Below, piece by piece: positions 27,873 to 62,612 of a DNA stretch of 64,000 nt (position 1 is its first letter; each line of letters begins with the position of its first letter). Where the stretch lies: contig NZ_FOEF01000002.1 in NCBI RefSeq assembly GCF_900110575.1, positions 62,001 to 126,000 on the forward strand, given 5' to 3'. The DNA is from Amycolatopsis saalfeldensis. Lineage in GTDB: Bacteria; Actinomycetota; Actinomycetes; Mycobacteriales; Pseudonocardiaceae. Position numbers and translations under genes: made by a program. The notes beneath the pieces are model-generated. The model did no database searches, was not told where the DNA came from, and worked only from the letters and a program-made list of their open reading frames with translations.

Positions 27873-27949
27873 GTGAAAAGAACGACATGGGGTGAGTTCT
27901 TCCCAGCACAACAGGATCTTCAGTTCAGTGAAGAGAGGAATGGTCGTCG

Positions 27950-28642
27950 ATGAGTACGGACACCGCTGCCACCTTGGTGCCCCGGACGAGCAGTGCCATT
28001 TCAGCGGCTCGGTCCGAAGGTTTCGTCGATGTCTTTCGCCCGTTCTTCGACCGGTCGGGGATGTGCCTGGCCAGCCTTGACCCCCGGGTCCGGGTCGTCG
28101 AGGCGAATGTGGACTTCTTCCGCCAGTTCGGCCGTTCGGCCACGGAGGTGTGCGGCCAGAGCTTCTACGACCTGCTGCACCCCAGCGTGCGGGAGAAGGT
28201 CGAGCAGCAGTTCGCGCGGCTGACCGAAGGACGGCGGGTGCGCTTCGCCGAGCGGATGGTCGCCGTGCGCCCGGGTGAGCCCGCGTTCGCCGGCGAGCTG
28301 ACCGGAATCGCGGTACACGGGGAAAACGGGCAGGTCGAAAGCATCATGGTGATGGTCCGCCCGGAGAAGTACGAGCGGGACCCGCAGGTGCTGACCGGCC
28401 GCAAGAAGCTGCTGACCGCGATGGACGCTCGCATCCTCGAGGGCGTCGCCTCCGGGGTGTCGACCGTGCAGCTCGCGGCGATGCTCTACCTCAGCCGGGG
28501 CGGGGTCGAGTACCACGTCAGCACCCTGCTGCGGAAGCTGAAGGTGTCGAACCGCCCGGCCTTGGTGTCCAAGGCCTACTCGATGGGGATCTTCGGGGTC
28601 GGCTCGTGGCCCCCGCGAGTTCTGCCCGACTACGTGAAGTAA
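27950..28642 (+). CDS. nysRIV: PAS-LuxR pathway regulator of the PimM/NysRIV/AmphRIV type
   Basis: 230 residues. An N-terminal PAS domain (about 24-130) starts VFRPFFDRSGMCLASLDPRV and includes SFYDLLHPSVREKVEQQFARL. The C-terminal LuxR helix-turn-helix (about 155-215) contains SGVSTVQLAAMLYLSRGGVE, then KAYSMGIFGVGSW and the tail PPRVLP. This short PAS-LuxR architecture and the C-terminal tail are hallmarks of the polyene-specific activators PimM, NysRIV and AmphRIV. Those bind 16-base operators close to CTVGGGAWWTCCCBAG before polyene genes; candidate sites occur here before the dehydratase and PKS genes. It should be a DNA-binding activator of the cluster. Orthology is assigned from remembered family sequence, not from a search. 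Confidence 0.9.
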   Translation: MSTDTAATLVPRTSSAISAARSEGFVDVFRPFFDRSGMCLASLDPRVRVVEANVDFFRQFGRSATEVCGQSFYDLLHPSVREKVEQQFARLTEGRRVRFAERMVAVRPGEPAFAGELTGIAVHGENGQVESIMVMVRPEKYERDPQVLTGRKKLLTAMDARILEGVASGVSTVQLAAMLYLSRGGVEYHVSTLLRKLKVSNRPALVSKAYSMGIFGVGSWPPRVLPDYVK

Positions 28643-28688
28643 CAGTAGTTGCCCGTCGGAGGTCTTGTGCTCCAGAACCGTGCCGGAG

Positions 28689-28712
28689 AAGCCAGGGTGA
28701 CCGCCCTGGCTT
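28689..28712. terminator. Bidirectional hairpin terminator between PAS-LuxR and DeoR copy B
   Basis: Perfect 9-base stem (AAGCCAGGG at 28689-28697, complement at 28704-28712) with a 6-base loop, followed by a short T tract on the plus strand. It lies between convergent genes, 47 bases after the PAS-LuxR stop. Confidence 0.7.
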
Positions 28713-28753
28713 TCCGCATGCGCCGGGCACGGGGGAGTTCTCCTTGCGGTGTA

Positions 28754-29515
28754 TCAGACCGTGACGACGCGCGGGCCCGCTTCGGCGAGCTCGGCCGCCA
28801 TCCGCTCGTCGAGGCCCGCGTCGGTGATGAACGTGTCGATGTCCTTCAGCTCGGCGAACCGGGTGAAGTGGTCGGTGCCGACCTTGGTGTGGTCGGCGAG
28901 CAGGACGCAGCGCCGGCTGCTCGCGATCGCCGCCCGCTTGATCATCGCCTCCGCGGCGTCCGGGGTGGTGAGGCCGCGCTCCGGCGAAACGCCGTTGGTC
29001 GCGATGAAAGCCACTTCGACAAAGGTGTCGCTCAACGCGTGCAGTGCCCAGGCGTCGACGGTGGCCAGCGTGCGGCTGCGCAGCCGTCCGCCCACCAGCA
29101 TCACGGTGAGGTTCGGCCGCGCGGTGAGCGTGAGCGCGATGTTGACCGAGTGGGTCACGACCGTCAGCTCGCGGTCGTTCGGCAGCTCGTCGGCGAGCTT
29201 CGCGGTGGTGGTGCCCGCGTCGAGCAGGATCGTTCCCTCGTCCGGGAGTTCCCGGAGCGCGGCCCGCGCGATGCGCGTCTTCTCTTCGATCATCACGGAT
29301 TCGCGGGCCGAGACCGCGGGTTCGAATCCCAGCCGTTCCACCGGGATCGCGCCGCCGTGCACCCGCCGGAGCACCCCGTGCCGCTCGAGGATGGTCAGGT
29401 CGCGCCTGATCGTCTCGCTGGTCACGGTGAACTCGTCGGCGAGCGCCGCGACGTCGACCCGGCCGCGGGCGCGAGCCCGTTCCAGGATTGCCTGCTGCCG
29501 TTCCTCCGCGTACAC
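28754..29515 (-). CDS. DeoR-family sugar-phosphate-responsive repressor (copy B)
   Basis: 253 residues from a GTG start with GGAAGGAG just upstream. The domains match copy A: helix-turn-helix with DEFTVTSETIRRDLTILERH, and sensor domain with TILLDAGTTTAKLA and LLADHTKVG. It is divergent from the mannitol-type PTS operon, which it most likely represses, and its promoter region carries the motif shared with copy A. DeoR regulators are also reported near NysRIV-type genes in polyene clusters (from memory), so a pathway role is possible but not shown. About 83% identity to copy A points to a fairly recent duplication. Confidence 0.92.
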   Translation of the reverse strand: MYAEERQQAILERARARGRVDVAALADEFTVTSETIRRDLTILERHGVLRRVHGGAIPVERLGFEPAVSARESVMIEEKTRIARAALRELPDEGTILLDAGTTTAKLADELPNDRELTVVTHSVNIALTLTARPNLTVMLVGGRLRSRTLATVDAWALHALSDTFVEVAFIATNGVSPERGLTTPDAAEAMIKRAAIASSRRCVLLADHTKVGTDHFTRFAELKDIDTFITDAGLDERMAAELAEAGPRVVTV

Positions 29516-29943
29516 GGGCCGACTCCTTCCGCGCGAGGCGGTATCGGATGTGAGGTTATGTGGTGTTTGTGGCCTTGGCAACAAACCGTCTACATCGGAG
29601 CACTAGATTCCTCTTGTTCTTCAACGATACCCGCGGAACATGTGTGCGGAAGCAAACCGCGACGACGTGGGAACCCACGTGAACGAAGTCAAAGTCACTC
29701 AAGGTCACGACGGCTTGCTGCCGGTGTGCCCACGCTGACCGGACCGGGTCCCGAAGCGGCCGAACGGCCATTGTGGACAGTCCGTGCGCCGGTCGCGCCG
29801 AAGGAGATCGCCCGAGGGTCGCCCCGGTTCATCCAGGGCGCATCGACCGGCCGCCGGCCGGCCGCGCCCGGTCCCCGTCTCGCTGCCGAGCCCGAAACGC
29901 GGCAGTGGTCCAGTTCGCTCGAACGCAACGCTGGGAAGGGTCA
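29516..29943. promoter_or_regulatory. Divergent regulatory region between DeoR copy B and the PTS operon
   Basis: This 428-base region holds no convincing gene. It carries TGTGAGGTTATGTGGT at 29549-29564, matching the element before DeoR copy A at 15 of 16 bases. A second shared element begins ACGTGAA at 29677 and ends AAAGTCAC at 29698. Both regions therefore look like targets of the same DeoR-type repressors. Confidence 0.6.
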
Positions 29944-31050
29944 ATGATGACGAAGACGGAAGTCGCACCGACGAAGTCGATCCAGGCGCGGGTGGTGGTG
30001 CAGCGGTTCGGCGGCCGGCTCGCCGGCATGGTCATGCCCAACATCGGCGCGTTCATCGCGTGGGGCCTGATCACCGCCCTGTTCATCCCGGCCGGGTGGA
30101 CCCCGAACGCGCACATCGCGCAGCTGGTCGACCCGATGATCAACTACCTGCTGCCGGTGCTGATCGGGTACACCGGCGGCCGGATGGTCCACGGCCAGCG
30201 CGGCGCGGTGGTCGGCGCCGTCGCCACGGTCGGCATCGCGGTCGGCGCGTCGATCCCGATGTTCCTCGGCGCGATGATCGTCGGCCCGCTGGCCGGCTAC
30301 CTGGTGAAGCTGTTCGACGAGCACCTCGGCCACCGCAGCGCGCCGGCGTTCAAGATGCTGGTGGACAACTTCAGCGCCGGCATCATCGGCGCCCTGATGG
30401 CCGTGCTCGGCATGCTGGGCATCGGGCCGGTGGTCCAGTGGATCACCCAGGGCCTCGGCAACGGCGTGCAGGCGCTGATCAACGCCCACTTGCTGCCGCT
30501 GGTGTCGGTGATCGTCGAGCCGGCCAAGATCCTGTTCCTCAACAACGCCGTCAACCACGGCATCCTCGGCCCGCTCGGCATCGCGCAGGCCGCGCACGCC
30601 GGCAAGGCCGTCGAGTTCCTGATCGAGCCGAACCCCGGCCCCGGCCTCGGCATCCTGCTGGCGATCACCTTCTTCGGCAGCACCAGGGCCGCCCGCGCGA
30701 CCGCGCCCGCCGCGATCGTCATCCAGTTCCTCGGCGGGATCCACGAGATCTACTTCCCGTACGTGCTGGCCCAGCCCCGGCTCGTGCTCGCCGCCATCGC
30801 CGGGGGCGCCTCCGGCGTCCTGTTCTTCAGCATCACCGGGGCCGGCCTGGTCGCCACGCCGTCGCCCGGCAGCATCATCGCCGTCCTCGCGATGACCCCG
30901 AGCGGCAACTACCTCGGCGTGATCCTCGGGGTGGCGGTCGCCGCCGGAGTGTCCTTCGTGGTCGCTTCGGCCCTGCTGAAGTTCGGCCGTGGCAAGGAAG
31001 AGAGCGAAAAGGCCGTGCAGGTTTCCGCCGGCGGGGCACTGCCCGCCTAG
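29944..31050 (+). CDS. mtlA: PTS system mannitol-type EIIC membrane component
   Basis: 368 residues from an ATG preceded by GGGAAGGG. It has about eight to ten hydrophobic segments, for example [20 protein letters not shown] and [20 protein letters not shown]. The segments [13 protein letters not shown] and [12 protein letters not shown] are characteristic of mannitol-class EIIC proteins, the latter containing the sugar-site Glu. It translocates and phosphorylates a hexitol. Unlike enterobacterial MtlA there is no fused EIIB or EIIA; those are separate genes just downstream. It heads an operon divergent from DeoR copy B. Mannitol is the likeliest substrate, with sorbitol, galactitol or arabitol possible. 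Confidence 0.9.
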   Translation: MMTKTEVAPTKSIQARVVVQRFGGRLAGMVMPNIGAFIAWGLITALFIPAGWTPNAHIAQLVDPMINYLLPVLIGYTGGRMVHGQRGAVVGAVATVGIAVGASIPMFLGAMIVGPLAGYLVKLFDEHLGHRSAPAFKMLVDNFSAGIIGALMAVLGMLGIGPVVQWITQGLGNGVQALINAHLLPLVSVIVEPAKILFLNNAVNHGILGPLGIAQAAHAGKAVEFLIEPNPGPGLGILLAITFFGSTRAARATAPAAIVIQFLGGIHEIYFPYVLAQPRLVLAAIAGGASGVLFFSITGAGLVATPSPGSIIAVLAMTPSGNYLGVILGVAVAAGVSFVVASALLKFGRGKEESEKAVQVSAGGALPA

Positions 31051-31100
31051 TCCCGCCGGTTTCCCGAACCACCTCCCTGTACCTCAACGAGGAGAATGCC

Positions 31101-31409
31101 ATGAGCACGATTCACGGATCCGACATCAAGAAGGTCGTCATCGCCTGCGACGCCGGGATGGGCAGCAGCGTGATGGTCGCCGCGCAGCTCGCGAAGCGGC
31201 TCAAGCCGTACCGGGTCAAGGTGGAGCACACCCCGGTCAACGAGATCCCCGACGACGCCAAGCTGGTCCTGTGCCAGGACTTCCTCGTCGCCAGCGCGCG
31301 CAAGGGCGCGGCGGACGCGGTGATACTGGGGTTCCAGAGCTTCCTCGGCGACCCGGTGTTCGACCAGGTCGAGGCGGCCATCCGGGACGGTGGGCACCTT
31401 GCCGACTGA
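31101..31409 (+). CDS. PTS system mannitol-type EIIB component
   Basis: 102 residues with a GAGGAG site before the ATG. The phosphocysteine is Cys16 in VVIACDAGMGSSVM, the canonical EIIB active-site loop. It passes phosphate from EIIA to the hexitol bound by EIIC in the cytoplasm. It is encoded 50 bases after EIIC and overlaps EIIA by 20 bases. Confidence 0.93.
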   Translation: MSTIHGSDIKKVVIACDAGMGSSVMVAAQLAKRLKPYRVKVEHTPVNEIPDDAKLVLCQDFLVASARKGAADAVILGFQSFLGDPVFDQVEAAIRDGGHLAD

Positions 31410-31854
31410 GCATTCGCTGCTCGACGCCGCCGGGATCAGGCTCGGCCGGACGGCGGCCGGCCGGTCCGACGCCGTCGACCAGACCGGCCGGACGCTGCTC
31501 GAGATCGGCGCGGTGGAGGCGGGCTACCTGCCGGCCATGCACGAACGCGAGCGGCTGGTCTCGACCTTCGTCGGTGAGGGAGTGGCGATCCCGCACGGCA
31601 CCGACGAGGCCCGGAAGTACGTCCGGCGCACCTGCCTGGTGGTGCTGCAATTCCCCGAAGGCGTGGACTGGGGCGGCCATGACGTGCGGATGTGCGTCGG
31701 GATCGCCGCCAACGGCGACGAGCAGGTGGGCATCCTCGCCTCGCTCGCCAGGGTGCTGGTGGACGCCGGCCGTGCCGCCCAGCTCCGCGAGGCCACGGAC
31801 GCCGAGACGGTGATCCGCATTCTGCAGTCGACGAACGAGGAGTCAGATCAGTGA
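31390..31854 (+). CDS. mtlF: PTS system mannitol/fructose-type EIIA component
   Basis: 154 residues from a GTG start that overlaps the EIIB gene by 20 bases. The phosphohistidine is His69 in GVAIPHGTDEA, typical of the fructose/mannitol EIIA family, and ERERLVSTFVGEG precedes it. It accepts phosphate from HPr and passes it to EIIB Cys16. No HPr or EI gene is seen here, so general PTS proteins must be encoded elsewhere. The stop overlaps the dehydrogenase start (GTGA), showing tight coupling of uptake and oxidation. Confidence 0.92.
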   Translation: MGTLPTEHSLLDAAGIRLGRTAAGRSDAVDQTGRTLLEIGAVEAGYLPAMHERERLVSTFVGEGVAIPHGTDEARKYVRRTCLVVLQFPEGVDWGGHDVRMCVGIAANGDEQVGILASLARVLVDAGRAAQLREATDAETVIRILQSTNEESDQ

Positions 31855-32906
31855 AGGTCGCGCGTTTCTACGCCCCGGGTGACATCCGCATCGAAGAGGC
31901 ACCGGAGCCCTCGCCGAAGGCCGGTGAGCTGAAGATCCGGGTGCACAACACTTCGACCTGCGGTACCGACCTGAAGATCTTCCGCCACGGCCACCACCAC
32001 ATCGACCCGCCGCGGGTGATCGGCCACGAGATCGCCGGCGAGGTGGTCGAGGCCGGCGAAGGCGTGACCGGCTGGGAGGAGGGGGCCCGGGTCCAGGTGA
32101 TCGCCGCCATCCCGTGCGGCGACTGTGCGGAGTGCAAGCGCGGCCGGATGACCGTCTGCCCCAACCAGCTCTCCATGGGGTACCACTTCGACGGCGGGTT
32201 CGCCGAGTACATGATCATCCCGGAGAACGTGCTCAAGGTCGACGGCGTCAACCGCATTCCCGATTCGCTCGCTTACGCCGAAGCTTCCGTCGCGGAGCCG
32301 TTCGCGTGTGTCCTCAACGGACAGACGCTGGCCGGCGTCGGAGAGGGGGACGTGGTGGTGGTGATGGGCGCCGGTCCGATCGGCTGCCTGCACGTCCGGC
32401 TCGCCCGCGCCCGCGGTGCCGAAGCGGTGTACCTGGTCGAGCTCAACAAGAGCCGGCTCGACATGGCGGCGAACCTGGTCAAGCCCGACGCGGCCATCTG
32501 CGGCTCGGAGGCCGACGCGGTCGAAGAGGTGCTGGCGCTGACCTCGGGCCGCGGCGCCGACGTCGTCATCACGGCGGCGGCTTCGGGCAAGGCGCAGGAG
32601 GACGGGCTCAAGATGGCCGCTCGCAGCGGGCGGATCAGCTTCTTCGGCGGGCTGCCGAAGGACAACCCGGTCATCGCCTGCGACTCGAACCTGGTCCACT
32701 ACCGCGAGCTGACCATCGTCGGGGCCAACGGTTCCACGCCGTACCACAACAAGCAGGCCCTCGACCTCATCGCCACCGGCGCGGTCGGAGTCGACGACCT
32801 GATCACCCACCGGCTGCCGCTGGACGGTGTCCTCGACGCGATCCGGATCGTCAGCAGCGGCGAGGCCATCAAGGTGACCATCGAGCCCGGCCGCGTCTCG
32901 GTTTGA
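31851..32906 (+). CDS. Zinc-dependent medium-chain dehydrogenase (polyol or polyol-phosphate)
   Basis: 351 residues of MDR fold. Zinc ligands are Cys37 (TCGTD), His59 and Glu60 (VIGHEIAGE); the structural-zinc cysteines are Cys89, 92, 95 and 103. The nucleotide site is VVVMGAGPIGCLH. As the last gene of the PTS operon it most likely oxidises the hexitol phosphate made by the transporter, as GatD does for galactitol-1-phosphate, giving a ketose phosphate. That product could feed the PfkB-type kinase at 19.4 kb. Substrate and redox partner are inferred from context. A strong hairpin follows 17 bases after the stop. Confidence 0.87.
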   Translation: MKVARFYAPGDIRIEEAPEPSPKAGELKIRVHNTSTCGTDLKIFRHGHHHIDPPRVIGHEIAGEVVEAGEGVTGWEEGARVQVIAAIPCGDCAECKRGRMTVCPNQLSMGYHFDGGFAEYMIIPENVLKVDGVNRIPDSLAYAEASVAEPFACVLNGQTLAGVGEGDVVVVMGAGPIGCLHVRLARARGAEAVYLVELNKSRLDMAANLVKPDAAICGSEADAVEEVLALTSGRGADVVITAAASGKAQEDGLKMAARSGRISFFGGLPKDNPVIACDSNLVHYRELTIVGANGSTPYHNKQALDLIATGAVGVDDLITHRLPLDGVLDAIRIVSSGEAIKVTIEPGRVSV

Positions 32907-32922
32907 GCCCGCGTGGGTGGCT

Positions 32923-32964
32923 GCCCGGCGGATCGGGGATTCGAGGACGCCCGATCCGCCGGGC
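32923..32964 (+). terminator. Strong hairpin terminator of the PTS operon
   Basis: 15-base perfect stem (GCCCGGCGGATCGGG at 32923-32937, complement at 32950-32964) with a 12-base loop, directly after the last PTS operon gene. It separates sugar transport from the polyene genes to the right. Confidence 0.8.
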
Positions 32965-33001
32965 TCACTGTCCATCGTAGACACCACCCGGCGAGGAAGC
33001 T

Positions 33002-33017
33002 CTAGGGGAAAAGCCAG
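33002..33017. promoter_or_regulatory. Weak candidate PimM-type operator
   Basis: CTAGGGGAAAAGCCAG agrees with the PimM consensus CTVGGGAWWTCCCBAG at 12 of 16 positions and lies 90 bases before the small DUF5988-like gene. The central half-site on the right is poor, so this is tentative. Confidence 0.25.
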
Positions 33018-33106
33018 TGTTGGCGCGTGGCTGTGGACCCGGCCCGGCGTGGGGGCGCACCCTGTTTCGGAACAGGGCTCTTCCGCTCGGGAAAGGGATG
33101 ATCGCT

Positions 33107-33313
33107 ATGGGCAGCCTGCGGATCGTGCTCACCGGTGGACCGGACCGGCTCCAGGACGGGTGGGTCGAGGAAGTCGACAGCCTGGACGACAAGGTCAAGA
33201 TCTCGTTCGCCTCCGGGTACGAGCATTTCTCGCCCACCGGCGAGGTGACCGAGGTGGACGGCGCGGTGCTCCCGGTGTTCCACTGGTGCGCGCGGACCGA
33301 GATCGCGGAGTAG
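33107..33313 (+). CDS. Small DUF5988-like protein
   Basis: 68 residues. I chose the ATG at 33107 because AAAGGG lies about nine bases upstream; an ATG at 33098 is too close to it. The sequence has an N-terminal LRIVLTGGP, a central SGYEHFSPTG and a C-terminal PVFHWCARTEIAE. This pattern resembles the short uncharacterised DUF5988 proteins that I recall near actinobacterial secondary-metabolite genes. No membrane segment or signal is seen. It lies between the PTS terminator and the dehydratase gene, so it may belong to the polyene transcription unit. The function is unknown. Confidence 0.6.
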   Translation: MGSLRIVLTGGPDRLQDGWVEEVDSLDDKVKISFASGYEHFSPTGEVTEVDGAVLPVFHWCARTEIAE

Positions 33314-33361
33314 CCGGGGCGTCCCGCCGTCCATTGCGGACAGAGCGAAAGTCCCGGAAGT

Positions 33362-33377
33362 CTCGGAAAATCCTTGG
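33362..33377. promoter_or_regulatory. Candidate PimM-type operator before the GDP-mannose dehydratase gene
   Basis: CTCGGAAAATCCTTGG matches the PimM/NysRIV operator consensus CTVGGGAWWTCCCBAG at 13 of 16 positions. It is 104 bases before the dehydratase ATG, a reasonable activator position. Confidence 0.45.
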
Positions 33378-33481
33378 TGTGCCGGGCATCTGTTGACACC
33401 GCTCACGAGCTCCTGCGACGGTCGGGCCCGGATTCGTCCGCGCACAGGGGCGATTCATCCTTGGTCGAGATAGGGGTTGGC

Positions 33482-34516
33482 ATGTCCAGGCGCGCATTGA
33501 TCACCGGGATCACCGGGCAAGACGGTTCGTACATGGCCGAACACCTGCTTTCGCAGGGTTATCAGGTGTGGGGATTGATCCGGGGGCAGGCGAATCCGCG
33601 CAAGTCGCGGGTGAGCAAGCTCGCCGCCGATCTCAACTTCGTGAACGGCGACCTGCTCGACCAGGCCAGCCTGGTCTCGGCCGTCGACAAGATCCAGCCC
33701 GACGAGGTCTACAACCTCGGGGCCATCTCGTTCGTGCCGATGTCCTGGGAGCAGGCGGAGCTGGTCACCGAGGTCAACGGCATGGGCGTGCTGCGCATGC
33801 TCGAGGCGATCCGGATGGTGAGCGGGCTGTCGATCAGCTCGCGCCCGCCGGCCAGCGGCCAGATCCGGTTCTACCAGGCGTCCTCCTCGGAGATGTTCGG
33901 CAAGGTGATGGAGACGCCGCAGTGTGAGACGACGACCTTCCACCCGCGCAGCCCGTACGGCGTGGCGAAGGCGTACGGCCACTACATCACCCGCAACTAC
34001 CGCGAGTCCTTCGGGGTGTACGGGGTTTCGGGCATGCTCTTCAACCACGAATCCCCCCGGCGCGGGGCCGAGTTCGTGACCAGGAAGATCTCGCTGGCCG
34101 TGGCCCAGATCAAGCTGGGGCTGCAGGAAAAGCTCCACCTGGGCAACCTCGACGCGGTCCGCGACTGGGGCTTCGCCGGCGACTACGTCCGCGCCATGCA
34201 CCTGATGCTGCAGCAGGACGTCGCCGACGACTACGTGGTCGGGACCGGCCAGATGAACTCGGTGCGCGACGCGGTCCGGATCGCCTTCGAGTGCGTGGGC
34301 CTGAACTGGGAGGACCACGTGGTCATCGATCCGAAGCTGGTCCGCCCGGCCGAAGTCGAGACGCTGTGCGCGGATTCCGGCCTCGCGCGCAAGGTGCTGG
34401 GCTGGGAGCCCACCGTGACCTTCGACGAGCTGATGCGCATGATGGTCGAGGCCGACCTGCAGCAGGCCACGCGCGAGCGCCAGTTCGACGACCTCTCGCT
34501 GACCGGCGCCTGGTAG
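33482..34516 (+). CDS. gmd: GDP-mannose 4,6-dehydratase (NysDIII/AmphDIII type, mycosamine pathway)
   Basis: 344 residues from the ATG at 33482; the frame is open further upstream, but this start gives the family N-terminus RALITGITGQDGSYMAEHLL. NADP binding is by GITGQDG (9-15). Catalytic residues are in SSSEMFG (134-140) and the Tyr159-x3-Lys163 pair in SPYGVAKAYG. The family segment NHESPRRGAEFVTRK is present. It makes GDP-4-keto-6-deoxymannose, the first step to GDP-mycosamine. In nystatin and amphotericin clusters the gene for this enzyme lies directly before nysI/amphI, as it does here. The aminotransferase and glycosyltransferase needed next are not in the window. Confidence 0.95.
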   Translation: MSRRALITGITGQDGSYMAEHLLSQGYQVWGLIRGQANPRKSRVSKLAADLNFVNGDLLDQASLVSAVDKIQPDEVYNLGAISFVPMSWEQAELVTEVNGMGVLRMLEAIRMVSGLSISSRPPASGQIRFYQASSSEMFGKVMETPQCETTTFHPRSPYGVAKAYGHYITRNYRESFGVYGVSGMLFNHESPRRGAEFVTRKISLAVAQIKLGLQEKLHLGNLDAVRDWGFAGDYVRAMHLMLQQDVADDYVVGTGQMNSVRDAVRIAFECVGLNWEDHVVIDPKLVRPAEVETLCADSGLARKVLGWEPTVTFDELMRMMVEADLQQATRERQFDDLSLTGAW

Positions 34517-34552
34517 CCCGTCGCCGCCGCCCCCCCGCCCGGCCTGGGCAGT

Positions 34553-34568
34553 CTAGGGATTTCCCAGG
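34553..34568. promoter_or_regulatory. Candidate PimM-type operator before the giant PKS gene
   Basis: CTAGGGATTTCCCAGG; on the complementary strand it reads CCTGGGAAATCCCTAG, matching the PimM consensus at 14 of 16 positions with a perfect GGGAWWTCCC core. It lies 127 bases before the PKS ATG. Confidence 0.65.
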
Positions 34569-34695
34569 CGGCCCGGGACGAGACTGGCGTGGCGGGAAAG
34601 GCCGCCTGACGGCGTGGTTTCCGTGTTGTTCCAAGGGGACTTTGTGCGATGCGGGCCGCGACTCGCCGCTCGCGGTCGAGATGGGTTGAGTTGGT

Positions 34696-62601
<27,906 letters not shown>

Positions 62602-62612
62602 CGGAGTTGATG

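Larger units (their letters stand above)
26226..27949. other. 1.7-kb intergenic region with no convincing gene
   Basis: This lies between the divergent LAL gene 4 and the PAS-LuxR gene. Reading frames here are short, lack ribosome binding sites and resemble no family. The left part has G-rich degenerate repeats, about 26580-27000 is relatively AT-rich, 27104-27345 is a tandem repeat block, and 27600-27949 carries a promoter-like sequence for the PAS-LuxR gene. The length fits a multi-input regulatory region, but no RNA gene or riboswitch was recognised. Confidence 0.6.

Noticed and set aside
29773..29943. Longer N-terminus for the EIIC gene
   Set aside because: The added residues are basic and non-homologous; GGGAAGGG lies just before the ATG at 29944, and the divergent regulatory region occupies this stretch.
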